This document shows, piece after piece, positions 1 to 8,543 of a DNA stretch of 31,924 nt. Source of the DNA: UBA1715 sp036752345 (GTDB lineage Bacteria; Bacteroidota; Bacteroidia; Bacteroidales; UBA1715); contig DAIOSV010000024.1 of NCBI GenBank assembly GCA_036752345.1, positions 1 to 31,924 on the forward strand, in the 5' to 3' direction. The notes beneath the pieces were generated by a model, which saw only the letters and a list, made by a program, of their open reading frames with translations, had not been told where the DNA came from and searched no databases. The stretch's first letter is position 1; each line of letters starts with the position of its first letter. Position numbers and translations under genes: made by a program.

Positions 1-302
1 TAGGCATCGTTGGAGCGAAGTCGTTTGGTTGCGGTGTAATGGTTCACCATGGAATCCATACTCCCGGCATTGACGCCGAAAAACAATCGTGGCGCACCCA
101 TTTTTCTGAAATCGCGCAAATCGTCACGCCAGTTGGGTTGCGGAACGATTGCTACTCGCAATCCCGCATGTTCCAACACGCGCGCTATAATCGCGGTACC
201 AAACGCCGGATGGTCAATATAGGCATCACCGGTAATGAGAATTACATCAACGTAATCCCAGCCCAAACGCTCCATTTCCTTTTTCGACGTTGGCAGTTCC
301 AT
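1..302 (-). CDS. YgiQ family radical SAM protein (N-terminal part)
   Basis: This is the first 100 codons of a gene that runs off the left edge of the window. The protein starts MELPTSKKEMERLGWDYVDV and continues through LITGDAYIDHPAFGTAIIAR, QPNWRDDLRDF and MDSMVNHYTATKRLRS. I recognise this N-terminus as the YgiQ/UPF0313 family, large radical-SAM proteins of unknown substrate. The radical-SAM cysteine cluster lies much further on in the family, so it cannot be checked here. The ATG is only 3 bases after the stop codon of the kinase-like gene upstream, so the two are very likely co-transcribed. Recognition rests on memory of the conserved N-terminal motifs; the function of the family is not established. 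Confidence 0.85.
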   Translation of the reverse strand, partial: MELPTSKKEMERLGWDYVDVILITGDAYIDHPAFGTAIIARVLEHAGLRVAIVPQPNWRDDLRDFRKMGAPRLFFGVNAGSMDSMVNHYTATKRLRSNDA

Positions 303-305
303 AGT

Positions 306-1352
306 TTATATATGCAAATGTTTCAAAATAACCTCAGGGTTGAACACGCTATCCAACTGAGGAAGATAAATTTCGCACGCCTCGCGCTGTAATTTTTGCG
401 CGTATGCGTTTGAGAAAAAATAAATGCCATTGCTTATCACGTAGTGCAAAATAAAGAAACGGTAGGCTTCTTTGAGAAAACGCACCTCGTTTTCGGTCAA
501 TGGAAACACTTTGTGATATTCTTCCAAAAACAACAAAAACCGGTCTTCTTTGAGTTGCGTAGCGGTATAACTAAAATCGGTTTTGTCGCCAATGTCAGAC
601 ACCACGCGGCTGAACATATAAAAATCCATGATGCGCGAACTCATGCGAAACCAATCGTAGTCCCAACGGGAAAACAATGTGCCATCGTTGCGAACAGAGA
701 AATTACCGCTATTCCAGTCAACAAAAACGGGAATTTTTTTGAACGAATTAAATCCAACTATATCAATGTTTTTCAAAAACAAATCGCAATGACGACGAAT
801 TAAATCAATGCAACCACCAAAATGTTGTGTGTGTTCGGGATTGTCAAGATTACGCATCAATTGCATTACGTCTTTTTGAAGATTTTTGGACGAACGCGGC
901 AACACCGGCGCCATGGTATCACACACCTTGTGGAATTTTGCCATTTCCGAACCAAGTATTCTGATTTGATTCTCGTCCAAGCGCTTAGGTAAGCGTTCGG
1001 CAATGCGCACCACGCGATAGAAAACCATCCACACTTCAATTGTCGTGTCTTCGTATTTATACAAAAACAATTCATCGCCTTTCATCAATGAACTCGACAA
1101 AAACATATCATAGGGATACTCCAGATTGTTTGCCAATACGTTGATAATCGTGTGGTCTTCTTTGAAATTTTCGTACTTGCCAAAGTTTGAAACTTTCGCC
1201 ATCACAAAACTTCCGTCGTCAAAGGAGAGACGAAACACTTTGTTTGTCGAAACATTTACACTCAAATCAGTGATTTCGGCTATTTTGCGGTCAGGATTGT
1301 ATTCCTGCCAACCTAGACGAATAATTGCGGAATAATCGATTGCAGCATTCAT
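306..1352 (-). CDS. Aminoglycoside phosphotransferase-fold kinase-like protein
   Basis: 348 residues, APH/choline-kinase-like fold. K53 in VMAKV fits the ATP-binding lysine of the N lobe. VDWNSGNF (D212, N217) has the spacing of the HGDxxxxN catalytic loop, so D212 is the likely base and N217 a metal ligand. The following DYD at 231-233 fits the second metal-binding motif. The usual His before the catalytic Asp is replaced by FV. The key residues are therefore present and the protein is probably an active small-molecule kinase, but its substrate cannot be read from sequence; nothing supports antibiotic resistance. The ATG is 17 bases after the 3' end of tRNA-Arg on the same strand, with no terminator or -7 box between. 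The YgiQ gene starts 3 bases after its stop. Confidence 0.7.
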   Translation of the reverse strand: MNAAIDYSAIIRLGWQEYNPDRKIAEITDLSVNVSTNKVFRLSFDDGSFVMAKVSNFGKYENFKEDHTIINVLANNLEYPYDMFLSSSLMKGDELFLYKYEDTTIEVWMVFYRVVRIAERLPKRLDENQIRILGSEMAKFHKVCDTMAPVLPRSSKNLQKDVMQLMRNLDNPEHTQHFGGCIDLIRRHCDLFLKNIDIVGFNSFKKIPVFVDWNSGNFSVRNDGTLFSRWDYDWFRMSSRIMDFYMFSRVVSDIGDKTDFSYTATQLKEDRFLLFLEEYHKVFPLTENEVRFLKEAYRFFILHYVISNGIYFFSNAYAQKLQREACEIYLPQLDSVFNPEVILKHLHI

Positions 1353-1369
1353 AGAGCGTTTTGAAAAAG

Positions 1370-1441
1370 TAGCCTCGTAGGGAATCGAACCCTAATCAAT
1401 AGTTCCGGAAACTACTATTCTATCCATTGAACTACGAAGCC
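1370..1441 (-). tRNA. tRNA-Arg (anticodon CCG)
   Basis: 72-base cloverleaf read on the minus strand. Acceptor GGCTTCG pairs with CGAGGCT (two G-U pairs). The D stem is GTTC/GAAT, and the anticodon stem GTAGT/ACTAT encloses loop TTCCGGA, giving anticodon CCG (codon CGG). The T arm is TAGGG-TTCGATT-CCCTA and the discriminator is A. CCA is not encoded. A -7 box (TATATTTG) lies just upstream at 1457-1450. Confidence 0.95.
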
Positions 1442-1449
1442 AACAAGGG

Positions 1450-1457
1450 CAAATATA
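1450..1457 (-). promoter_or_regulatory. Bacteroidota -7 promoter box for tRNA-Arg
   Basis: TATATTTG on the minus strand matches the TAnnTTTG consensus and ends 8 bases before the first base of the tRNA, which is a sensible distance to a start site. I see no good TTTG element at the expected upstream distance, so this rests on the -7 box and its position. Confidence 0.6.
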
Positions 1458-1499
1458 CGTTTTTTGCATCGTTACTTACCATTGATTAAGTTAATTTAT

Positions 1500-1507
1500 T
1501 ACTTTTG
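1500..1507 (+). promoter_or_regulatory. Bacteroidota -7 promoter box for the exported thioredoxin-fold gene
   Basis: TACTTTTG matches TAnnTTTG. A TTG at 1482-1484 is 15 bases upstream, shorter than the usual spacing. The box includes a TTG at 1505 that is in frame with the downstream gene; because it belongs to the promoter it should not be taken as the start codon. Confidence 0.5.
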
Positions 1508-1525
1508 CTCCGTATAAAATCTCAT

Positions 1526-2998
1526 ATGAAGGTTTTCATGCGAAAACAACTCGCTTTTTACATAGCATTTTTAATTTCGTTGGCTGTTTCTGGTCAGACT
1601 GCTACTATTTCTGGGGCTTCTGAGGAATATGCAAACCAAACTATTAGTGTATATCAATATTCCGATTACTTCACCAAAAACGAGGAACTGATTGGGTCAT
1701 TCAAAACTGATGCAATGGGTAAATTCTCATTCTCGTTTAATTGTTCTACAACGCGCGAAATATATATGTATCTTGGGGTGTACAAAGCATACTTGTTTGT
1801 TTCTCCCAATAAGGAGTACGAGATAGCAATGCCTCCACGCCAAGAAAAAACGTTGGCTGAAGAGCTCAATCCGTATTTTGAGCCTGTGGACATTAGTTTG
1901 GGCGTGATAAATAGCGTTTCGGACCACGATGTAAATATTCTTATCCTTTCGTTTAACTCAATTTATGAGAATTTTATAAGCGATAATTTCCAAGAAATAT
2001 ATATTAAACGCGACAAGGCAAAAGTTGAAAAATTTGAAGCCTACGTTGATAGTGTTTTCGCCGATTGCAAAGACGAAGAATTTTTTAATGTGTACAAAAA
2101 TTACCGCCTCTATTCGCTTCGCTACATGGCCTATCAGCGTGACAAAATGAGCATTACGCGCAAACATTACCTCAATCAGCCGTTCTATTATTACAATCCG
2201 GCGTATATGAATTTGTTCAAAATGATGTGGAAAGACTACATTGTTTATAACAATACACACGACATGGGAAAAAACCTGAAAATTGACATTATCTATGGGA
2301 AAAGCCCTGCCATGTTTAAGAAAACGCTAGAAAAAAACATTCCTTTTCGGAACGACACGCTCAAGGAATTATTTTTGCTTCAATGCTTGGACGACTGCCT
2401 CAAAGATCGTGATGATTTCCCTCCGGCACCAGTGTATCAAACACTTGACTCTGTAATTCTTATTACAAAAATCCCGGAACATAAAAAGATTGCGGAGAAC
2501 ATTAAGAAAAAATATACTTCGTTGGAATTCCACGACGAAGCGCCCTATTTTGAACTTTACAACCAAGATAGCGTACTCTATACTCTCGATAAATTCAAAG
2601 GCAAGTATGTGTACCTTAACTTCTGTAGATCAGAGAATTATGCGTGTATCAAAGATTACAAGGTACTCAGGAAAATGAATGAAAAAACGAAACGTGACTT
2701 GAATGTTGTAACATTGAGTTATGAAAAAACCTTTGATGATTTTCGTTCGTTCAAAAAGGCCAATCCACAATATAACTGGACGTTCCTCTACGCGGGCGAC
2801 AATCCTGAAATAGGCCGCCAATATAAACTTCGCGGAATGCCTACTTATATGCTACTTGACCGCAATGGTAAAATTGAGATGATTTCGGCTCCTACTCCTG
2901 CCGACGATTTCCAAGAAACATTTGCCAAACTCGTGATTCGCGAAAAGAAAGAAGATGCAACGAAACGTAAAAAGCAAGGACGTGCTAAAACGTGGTAA
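1526..2998 (+). CDS. Exported thioredoxin-fold (TlpA/AhpC-TSA-like) protein without CxxC
   Basis: 490 residues from the ATG at 1526; a second ATG at 1538 is also possible, and the in-frame TTG at 1505 lies inside the promoter box. The N-terminus is a signal peptide with hydrophobic core FYIAFLISLAVSG and no lipobox Cys. The long middle part (about 25-340) has the character of the DUF4369-type domains that precede thioredoxin domains in Bacteroidota, but I cannot assign it firmly. The last 140 residues look like a thioredoxin fold: a strand YVYLNF, then a cis-Pro loop GMPTYMLLD (P439) and a final helix. Where TlpA proteins have WCxxC, this one has C367 and C374 separated by six residues, so disulfide-reductase chemistry by the normal mechanism is unlikely. 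The tail is rich in Lys/Arg. Confidence 0.65.
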   Translation: MKVFMRKQLAFYIAFLISLAVSGQTATISGASEEYANQTISVYQYSDYFTKNEELIGSFKTDAMGKFSFSFNCSTTREIYMYLGVYKAYLFVSPNKEYEIAMPPRQEKTLAEELNPYFEPVDISLGVINSVSDHDVNILILSFNSIYENFISDNFQEIYIKRDKAKVEKFEAYVDSVFADCKDEEFFNVYKNYRLYSLRYMAYQRDKMSITRKHYLNQPFYYYNPAYMNLFKMMWKDYIVYNNTHDMGKNLKIDIIYGKSPAMFKKTLEKNIPFRNDTLKELFLLQCLDDCLKDRDDFPPAPVYQTLDSVILITKIPEHKKIAENIKKKYTSLEFHDEAPYFELYNQDSVLYTLDKFKGKYVYLNFCRSENYACIKDYKVLRKMNEKTKRDLNVVTLSYEKTFDDFRSFKKANPQYNWTFLYAGDNPEIGRQYKLRGMPTYMLLDRNGKIEMISAPTPADDFQETFAKLVIREKKEDATKRKKQGRAKTW

Positions 2999-3018
2999 GC
3001 GTTTGATTTTCAAGGATT

Positions 3019-3606
3019 TTATTTAATAACTCTGTCGGTATTTTGAGAAACAAACTGCGCCCACGATTGTTTTGATTTCGGTGTTTTGGTGGCAGCAGAG
3101 GCTTTCGTTTTTGCTTCTGCTATTTGTGGTTTCGACAATTGAAAATAATGACACACAGCAACCGCCAACGCATCGGTGGCATCAAGGTATTTTTGATTGT
3201 TCTCGTATTTCATCATTTTGGAAAGAATAGACGCTACTTGCTCTTTTGAAGCAGCACCCGTTCCCGTTATGGACAATTTGATTTTTCGCGGTGCGTATTC
3301 ATGTATCACAATATCGCGAGCCAAGCCTACCGCCATTGCAACTCCCTGCGCCCGTCCGAGCTTCAACATTGACTGCACATTTTTTCCATAAAATGGGGCT
3401 TCAAGCGCCATCTCGTCGGGACAATATTTCTCAATAATCTCGGTAAGCTTTTTACAGATTTTCTGCAACTTCACATACGGGTCGTTGAGTTTTTGCATTT
3501 CAATCACACCAATCTCAATCACCGACAACTGCTTGCCCACGACTTTTATTAAGCCGTAGCCCATAACGTTCGTGCCGGGATCGATGCCGAGAATTATTTT
3601 CTCCAT
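3019..3606 (-). CDS. ruvC: Crossover junction endodeoxyribonuclease RuvC
   Basis: 195 residues. RuvC cuts Holliday junctions and works with the RuvAB branch-migration complex. The acidic catalytic set is visible: D9 in GIDPG, E69 in LEAPF, and D142 and D145 in LDATDALAVAVCH. The core ends near residue 155; about 40 more residues follow, rich in Lys, Ala, Ser and Thr, making it longer than the E. coli enzyme (173). The start overlaps the end of thrC by 13 bases, so translation is probably coupled. It is convergent with the gene ending at 2998, and I see no strong hairpin in the 20 bases between them. Confidence 0.95.
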   Translation of the reverse strand: MEKIILGIDPGTNVMGYGLIKVVGKQLSVIEIGVIEMQKLNDPYVKLQKICKKLTEIIEKYCPDEMALEAPFYGKNVQSMLKLGRAQGVAMAVGLARDIVIHEYAPRKIKLSITGTGAASKEQVASILSKMMKYENNQKYLDATDALAVAVCHYFQLSKPQIAEAKTKASAATKTPKSKQSWAQFVSQNTDRVIK

Positions 3607-4976
3607 TGATATTTTTTGTCCAAATATTCTTTGAATGCAGAATAATTTCCTTCTATGTGATCGTAATGTTCTTCTTTATTTTCCAACCCTTCCAAACTTG
3701 GCGGTAATTGTGGTTCTACGCCGATAGTGTCAATGATTGCGTTCGGGAATTTGGCAGGATGAGCCGTTTCTAACGAAATAAGTAATTGAGATTCCGGTAC
3801 TTCGTTCTCAGAAAGATATTGTTCTACGCAATACCATCCCACAGCACCATGAGGCTCCAACATCACTTGATATGCATCCCACGCTTGCTTGATTGACGCA
3901 CGAGTTTCAGCATCAGTCACACTCATCGGATAAAACATCTTGTCCATTGCTGCAAAATCTGGCTCTTTCGTGATGTTTCCTTTCTCGTCCATATTTCCAC
4001 CATAGAGTTCTATCAAACGAGCCAAATTGCTTGGATGTCCAACATTCATGGCATTTGAAAGACAATTCTTTGATGGTTCTATTTTGCTGTATTTGTGCGT
4101 TTGCATCAATTGCTCAAACTCGTTGTTTTCGTTGGTTGCAACCAAAATTTTCTTTACCGGCAAACCCATTTTTGTTGCCAACACGCAACCCATCATGTCG
4201 CCGAAATTTCCCGAAGGAATGCAGAAAATCACATCTTCCAATGCTTCTGTATTTTGATTGCGAAGTTTGGTGTATGAATAAATGTAGTACACTATTTGTG
4301 GAATCAAACGACCAATGTTGATTGAGTTTGCGCTTGTAAAGTTCAAACACTCCAAGTCAGGGTCTGAAAACGCTTGCTTAACCATAGCTTGCGCATCGTC
4401 GAACTTGCCATCAATAGCGATAGTTTGTACGTTCTTTTGCAAGGTTGTCATTTGGCGGCGTTGTCGTTCGCTTACTTCATCTTTTGGGAAAAGTACCGCT
4501 ATGCGTATGTTATTTAAACCGTAAAACGCATGAGCCATAGCACTTCCGGTGTCGCCCGAAGTAGCAGTAAGGATGAGTTTCTGCACATTGCTACGTTTCA
4601 AATAATATTGCATCATTCGGCCCATCATACGTCCGGCAAAGTCCTTGAACGATGCGGTAGGACCTTGGTCAAGGCGCATTATATATTTTCTGTCAACAAC
4701 GTTTTCTAATGGCACTGCAAAGTTGTATGCATCCTTAGTCATGGCAAGCAAATCGTCCATAGGAACGTCGTTGCCTAAGAATTTTGAGAAAACTATTGCT
4801 GCTATTTCGTAATATTCTTTGCCTTTCAACGCATTCAATTCAGCAGAAGTGAACGTTGGAATTGATTTAGGCATGTATAAACCTTTATCTGGTGCCAATC
4901 CTTTCAATAATGCTTCTCCGAAAGAAACTTCGGCAGCTTTGTGGTTTGTAGAAAAATATTGTATTCCCTGTGCCAT
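3594..4976 (-). CDS. thrC: Threonine synthase
   Basis: 460 residues from the ATG at 4976. PLP enzyme that converts O-phosphohomoserine to threonine. The start was chosen because family members begin close to the YFSTN(H/K) motif, which here follows MAQGIQ; an adjacent ATG at 4979 is equivalent, and the longer reading frame to 5033 adds residues with no counterpart in the family. The PLP lysine is K111 in GPTASFKDFAGR. TSGDTGSAMAHAF is the phosphate-binding region and IPSGNFGDMMG matches the later glycine-rich loop. It overlaps ruvC downstream. Upstream, a CAAAACTT element at 5031-5038 (minus-strand AAGTTTTG) could be a degenerate -7 box. Confidence 0.95.
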   Translation of the reverse strand: MAQGIQYFSTNHKAAEVSFGEALLKGLAPDKGLYMPKSIPTFTSAELNALKGKEYYEIAAIVFSKFLGNDVPMDDLLAMTKDAYNFAVPLENVVDRKYIMRLDQGPTASFKDFAGRMMGRMMQYYLKRSNVQKLILTATSGDTGSAMAHAFYGLNNIRIAVLFPKDEVSERQRRQMTTLQKNVQTIAIDGKFDDAQAMVKQAFSDPDLECLNFTSANSINIGRLIPQIVYYIYSYTKLRNQNTEALEDVIFCIPSGNFGDMMGCVLATKMGLPVKKILVATNENNEFEQLMQTHKYSKIEPSKNCLSNAMNVGHPSNLARLIELYGGNMDEKGNITKEPDFAAMDKMFYPMSVTDAETRASIKQAWDAYQVMLEPHGAVGWYCVEQYLSENEVPESQLLISLETAHPAKFPNAIIDTIGVEPQLPPSLEGLENKEEHYDHIEGNYSAFKEYLDKKYQWRK

Positions 4977-5076
4977 CATTATAATTTTTGGTAAAAATAC
5001 AGGAATTTTCCTTCTTAATTCCTCTATTTTCAAAACTTTCTGTTACTTTGTATTGAAACTATAAAAATCACGAATT

Positions 5077-6657
5077 ATGTACACACAAGAACAAGGTTTA
5101 TACATTGCCCACAGCGAAAAAGGGCCAATAAGTATTGTTGGCAGAATGGCAAACCGCCATGGACTTATTGCGGGTGCAACAGGAACGGGAAAAACTGTTA
5201 CTCTACAAGTTATGGCTGAAACATTTTGTCAAGCCGGAGTTCCGTGTTTTATGGCCGATATGAAAGGTGACTTATCGGGTATTAGCCAAATGGGCAGCAT
5301 GAATGGTTTTATTGAAAAACGAAAAGACCAATTTGGCGTTCCAAATCCACAATTCCAAGCGTGCCCGGTACGATTTTTTGATGTTTTTGGCGAACAAGGT
5401 CATCCTATGCGCACCACCATTTCCAATATGGGACCGCAACTTCTTAGCCGACTTATGGACCTTAACGAGACACAAAGTGGTGTTCTCAACATCGTGTTTC
5501 GCATTGCCGATGATAAAGGGTTGCTGATACTCGACCTTAAAGACCTTCGTTCTATACTTGACTACGTTGGAAACAATGCCTCAGAGTTTACTTCGGCTTA
5601 TGGAAATATTACCAAACAAACTATTGGTACAATTCAACGTGCTCTTCTCGCCCTTGAAAGCCAAGGAGCAAATCAATTTTTTGGAGAACCATCATTTAAT
5701 ATCTACGATTTGTTGCAAACCAAAGGTGGCAAAGGCGTAATGAATGTTTTGGCAGCAGATAAATTGATGATGCAGCCAAAATTATATTCTACATTCCTGC
5801 TCTGGCTTATGAGCGAATTGTATGCTCAACTACCGGAAATTGGAGACATGGAATTGCCAAAACTCGTGTTCTTCTTTGATGAGGCGCACATGCTTTTTGA
5901 CGAAACTCCGAAAGCTCTTACTGATAAAATTGAGCAAGTTATCCGCCTTATCCGAAGCAAAGGAGTTGGAATTTATTTTATTTCTCAAAGTCCAACCGAC
6001 ATTCCTGAAACTATATTAGGACAATTAGGTAACCGCGTTCAGCACGCACTTCGTGCCTATACTCCAAAAGACCAAAAAGCTGTAAAAACCGCAGCCGAAA
6101 CGTTCCGCGCCAATCCAGACTTCAAAACTGATGAAGCCATTATGAACTTGGAAACCGGCGAAGCTCTTGTTTCTTTTCTTGATGAAAAAGGTGCTCCTAG
6201 CGTTGTAGAACGAGCAAAAATCTTATTCCCACTCAGTCAAATTGGTGCTATTACACCACAACAACGTGGCGAAATAATTAATCGCTCTATTCTCAAAGGG
6301 AAATACGATACTATGATTGACCGCGAAAGTGCATTTGAAGTGTTGCTTGCGCAATCGCAACAAACTCAAGCTGAAACTCAGACAGAAGAAGAGCAGGTTG
6401 GAGAAGACGCAACGAAAACAAAACAAGGCAGCGGGATATTGGGAAAAGTTGGGAAAGCGATATTTACCGCAGCAACTGCGGCTCTTGGAACTATGGTTGG
6501 TACTGCAATTAACAACAAAATCTCGGGAAAGAAATCCACAAAAGGAATAACTACGAAAGACGTTGCCGGACGTGTTGCCAAGAATGCTACATCAGCAGCA
6601 ACCCGAACTATTACAAGAGAGATTACAAGAAGTATTTTGGGAAATATTATAAAATAG
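5077..6657 (+). CDS. HerA-like/DUF853 ATPase (YjgR family)
   Basis: 526 residues. P-loop ATPase of the HerA/FtsK-like superfamily, close to E. coli YjgR. Walker A is GATGTGKT at 33-40 and Walker B is KLVFFFDEAH with D268 and E269. FISQSPTDIPETILGQLGNR downstream matches the family's sensor/arginine-finger region. The last 80 residues are rich in Gly, Ala, Thr and Lys (GTMVGTAINNKISGKK...), as in other members. The cellular role of YjgR is not settled. Its stop is 4 bases before the uvrC start, so the pair is translationally linked and a DNA-related job is plausible. A degenerate -7 element TTACTTTG at 5043-5050 precedes it. Confidence 0.85.
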   Translation: MYTQEQGLYIAHSEKGPISIVGRMANRHGLIAGATGTGKTVTLQVMAETFCQAGVPCFMADMKGDLSGISQMGSMNGFIEKRKDQFGVPNPQFQACPVRFFDVFGEQGHPMRTTISNMGPQLLSRLMDLNETQSGVLNIVFRIADDKGLLILDLKDLRSILDYVGNNASEFTSAYGNITKQTIGTIQRALLALESQGANQFFGEPSFNIYDLLQTKGGKGVMNVLAADKLMMQPKLYSTFLLWLMSELYAQLPEIGDMELPKLVFFFDEAHMLFDETPKALTDKIEQVIRLIRSKGVGIYFISQSPTDIPETILGQLGNRVQHALRAYTPKDQKAVKTAAETFRANPDFKTDEAIMNLETGEALVSFLDEKGAPSVVERAKILFPLSQIGAITPQQRGEIINRSILKGKYDTMIDRESAFEVLLAQSQQTQAETQTEEEQVGEDATKTKQGSGILGKVGKAIFTAATAALGTMVGTAINNKISGKKSTKGITTKDVAGRVAKNATSAATRTITREITRSILGNIIK

Positions 6658-6661
6658 TCAT

Positions 6662-8488
6662 GTGAGTTCTTACGAAGAACAACGAATCGTTTCAATTCGA
6701 GAGCAACTTGCCACGTTGCCCACCAATCCCGGCGTGTATCAATATTTTGATGCGCACGGAACGCTTATCTATGTAGGTAAGGCAAAAAACCTGAAACGCC
6801 GCGTTTCGTCGTACTTCAACAAAGAACAAACGCATCCCAAAACGAAAATGTTGGTAAGCAAAATTGTTACCATCAAACATTTTATTGTGAAAACCGAACA
6901 AGATGCGCTGCTTCTTGAAAACAACCTCATAAAGAAACACAAACCACGATACAACGTTTTGCTCAAGGACGACAAGACCTATCCGTGGATTGTTATCAAA
7001 AACGAGCCGTTTCCGCGCATTTTTCTCACGCGCCACATGATTAAGAACGGTTCGCTATATTTTGGTCCATACTCAAACGTGCGCATGGCCAAAAACTTGC
7101 TCTCGCTGGTTAAGCAACTGTACAAACCACGCACTTGTTCGCTTGCGCTCAACAATGGCGACATAGCAAAAGGCAAGTTCAACGTGTGCTTGGAATATCA
7201 CATTAAAAACTGCAATGCTCCCTGCGTGGCAAAACAATCGGCTGAAGAATATGACAACGCCGTAGCCGACATTCGCAACATTCTCAAAGGAAACATTAGC
7301 GAGGTTATCAAAGTTCTGAAAAACCGCATGCAGAAATATTCCTCGGAAATGCGATACGAAGAAGCCGGCACCATTAAAGAACAGCTTGACGAACTGGAAC
7401 GCTACCAAAGCCATTCTACCATTGTGAATCCTACGATTACCAATGTTGACGTATATTCAATTCTTGATGATATAGATTCTGCCTATGTAAACTTCCTCAA
7501 AGTTGTGAATGGCGCAATTGTGCAACTGCACACCTTGGAACTGAAAAAGCAACTTGACGAAACTCCGGAAGAACTTTTAGGCATTGCCATTACAGAAATA
7601 CGGCAAACCATTCCGAGCACGGCAAAAGAAATCATTGTTCCTTTTGAACCCGATTTTCAATTAGACGGCATCACGTTTCACGTTCCCCAACGAGGAGACA
7701 AAGCGAGTTTGCTGCACCTTTCGGAACAAAACGCACAGCTCTATAAGGTTGAGAAACTCAAACAAATGAAACACCTCGACCCCGAACGGCACACCCAGAG
7801 AATATTAGAAACCATACAAAAAACCTTACAACTCAAGGAACTTCCGCGCAACATAGAGTGCTTTGACAATAGCAACATACAAGGAGCCTATGCAGTAGCG
7901 GGCATGGTGCGCTTTACCGATGGCAAACCGAACAAGGCAGAATACCGCAAATTCAACATAAAAACGGTGGAAGGCCCCGACGATTACGCGAGCATGGCGG
8001 AAGTTATTTACCGTCGATACAAACGCCTTAGCGAAGAAGGCGAAGCGTTGCCGCAATTGCTCATAGTTGATGGCGGCGAAGGGCAAATGGAAGTGGCGCG
8101 GCAGGTAATACAAGACCAGTTGCAGCTTGATATTCCCATTGCGGGACTTGCCAAAGACGACAAGCACCGCACACGCGAAATGCTGTTTGGATTTCCTCCC
8201 AAAACCATTGGAATGAAACCAACCGACCCGCTTTTCCGCCTTATGGAACGCATACAAGACGAGGTGCATAGGTTTGCTATCACTTTCCACCGCAATCAAC
8301 GTTCAAAAAACTTTACCACCTCCGAGCTCGACAACATTAAAGGACTTGGCCCCAAAACCATAGAATTGTTGTTCAAAAATTTCAAAACAATCTCTGCCAT
8401 TCGCGATGCTTCCGAAACAGAATTGAGCGCGGTTATAGGCCTCAGCAAGACAAAAATTGTGAAAGAGTATTTCGGGAAAACGAAATAA
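6662..8488 (+). CDS. uvrC: Excinuclease ABC subunit UvrC
   Basis: 608 residues, starting at GTG; the ATG two bases earlier is followed at once by TGA, so GTG is the usable start. UvrC makes both cuts in nucleotide excision repair. The N-terminal GIY-YIG nuclease is clear (GVYQYF at 24-29, LIYVGKAKNLKRR at 35-47, and the acidic residue in LLLENNLIK). A UVR helical segment that binds UvrB lies near 205-240. The C-terminal RNase-H-like nuclease keeps its acids in ECFDNSN and LLIVDGGEGQ and its His in DEVHRFAITFHR. Tandem helix-hairpin-helix motifs (LDNIKGLGPKTIELL, SAVIGLSKTKI) end the protein. All parts are intact. A bidirectional terminator follows at 8494. Confidence 0.97.
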   Translation: MSSYEEQRIVSIREQLATLPTNPGVYQYFDAHGTLIYVGKAKNLKRRVSSYFNKEQTHPKTKMLVSKIVTIKHFIVKTEQDALLLENNLIKKHKPRYNVLLKDDKTYPWIVIKNEPFPRIFLTRHMIKNGSLYFGPYSNVRMAKNLLSLVKQLYKPRTCSLALNNGDIAKGKFNVCLEYHIKNCNAPCVAKQSAEEYDNAVADIRNILKGNISEVIKVLKNRMQKYSSEMRYEEAGTIKEQLDELERYQSHSTIVNPTITNVDVYSILDDIDSAYVNFLKVVNGAIVQLHTLELKKQLDETPEELLGIAITEIRQTIPSTAKEIIVPFEPDFQLDGITFHVPQRGDKASLLHLSEQNAQLYKVEKLKQMKHLDPERHTQRILETIQKTLQLKELPRNIECFDNSNIQGAYAVAGMVRFTDGKPNKAEYRKFNIKTVEGPDDYASMAEVIYRRYKRLSEEGEALPQLLIVDGGEGQMEVARQVIQDQLQLDIPIAGLAKDDKHRTREMLFGFPPKTIGMKPTDPLFRLMERIQDEVHRFAITFHRNQRSKNFTTSELDNIKGLGPKTIELLFKNFKTISAIRDASETELSAVIGLSKTKIVKEYFGKTK

Positions 8489-8493
8489 ACAAA

Positions 8494-8525
8494 AAGCCCG
8501 AAACGAACTGAATCATTTCGGGCTT
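8494..8525. terminator. Bidirectional intrinsic terminator between uvrC and the exb operon
   Basis: Perfect 10-base inverted repeat AAGCCCGAAA (8494-8503) / TTTCGGGCTT (8516-8525) with a 12-base loop. T-rich sequence follows on both strands, better on the minus strand (TTTTTG). It serves two convergent units. Confidence 0.85.
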
Positions 8526-8543
8526 CTTTAAACTATGAAGAAA

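Noticed and set aside
306..1352. Antibiotic resistance gene (aminoglycoside phosphotransferase)
   Set aside because: The APH fold is shared by many metabolic kinases. The catalytic loop lacks the His of true aminoglycoside kinases, and the context (tRNA, ygiQ) is chromosomal with no mobile element.
1370..1441. tRNA-associated integration site
   Set aside because: No integrase, no direct repeat of the tRNA 3' end, and no foreign-looking gene block next to any of the three tRNAs.
1505..1525. TTG at 1505 as the start of the thioredoxin-fold gene
   Set aside because: It forms the end of the TAnnTTTG promoter box; the ATG at 1526 gives a proper signal peptide.
4031..4321. Open frames of 60-157 codons on the strand opposite thrC, uvrC, nrdJ and others
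   Set aside because: They overlap strongly conserved genes completely, lack promoter boxes or plausible products, and have the composition expected of antisense shadows.
6662..8488. Higher G+C and different codon use in uvrC and in the 1-1352 region as a sign of horizontal transfer
   Set aside because: These are core genes with intact motifs and no mobile flanks; the contrast is largely with highly expressed, codon-restricted or membrane-protein genes nearby.
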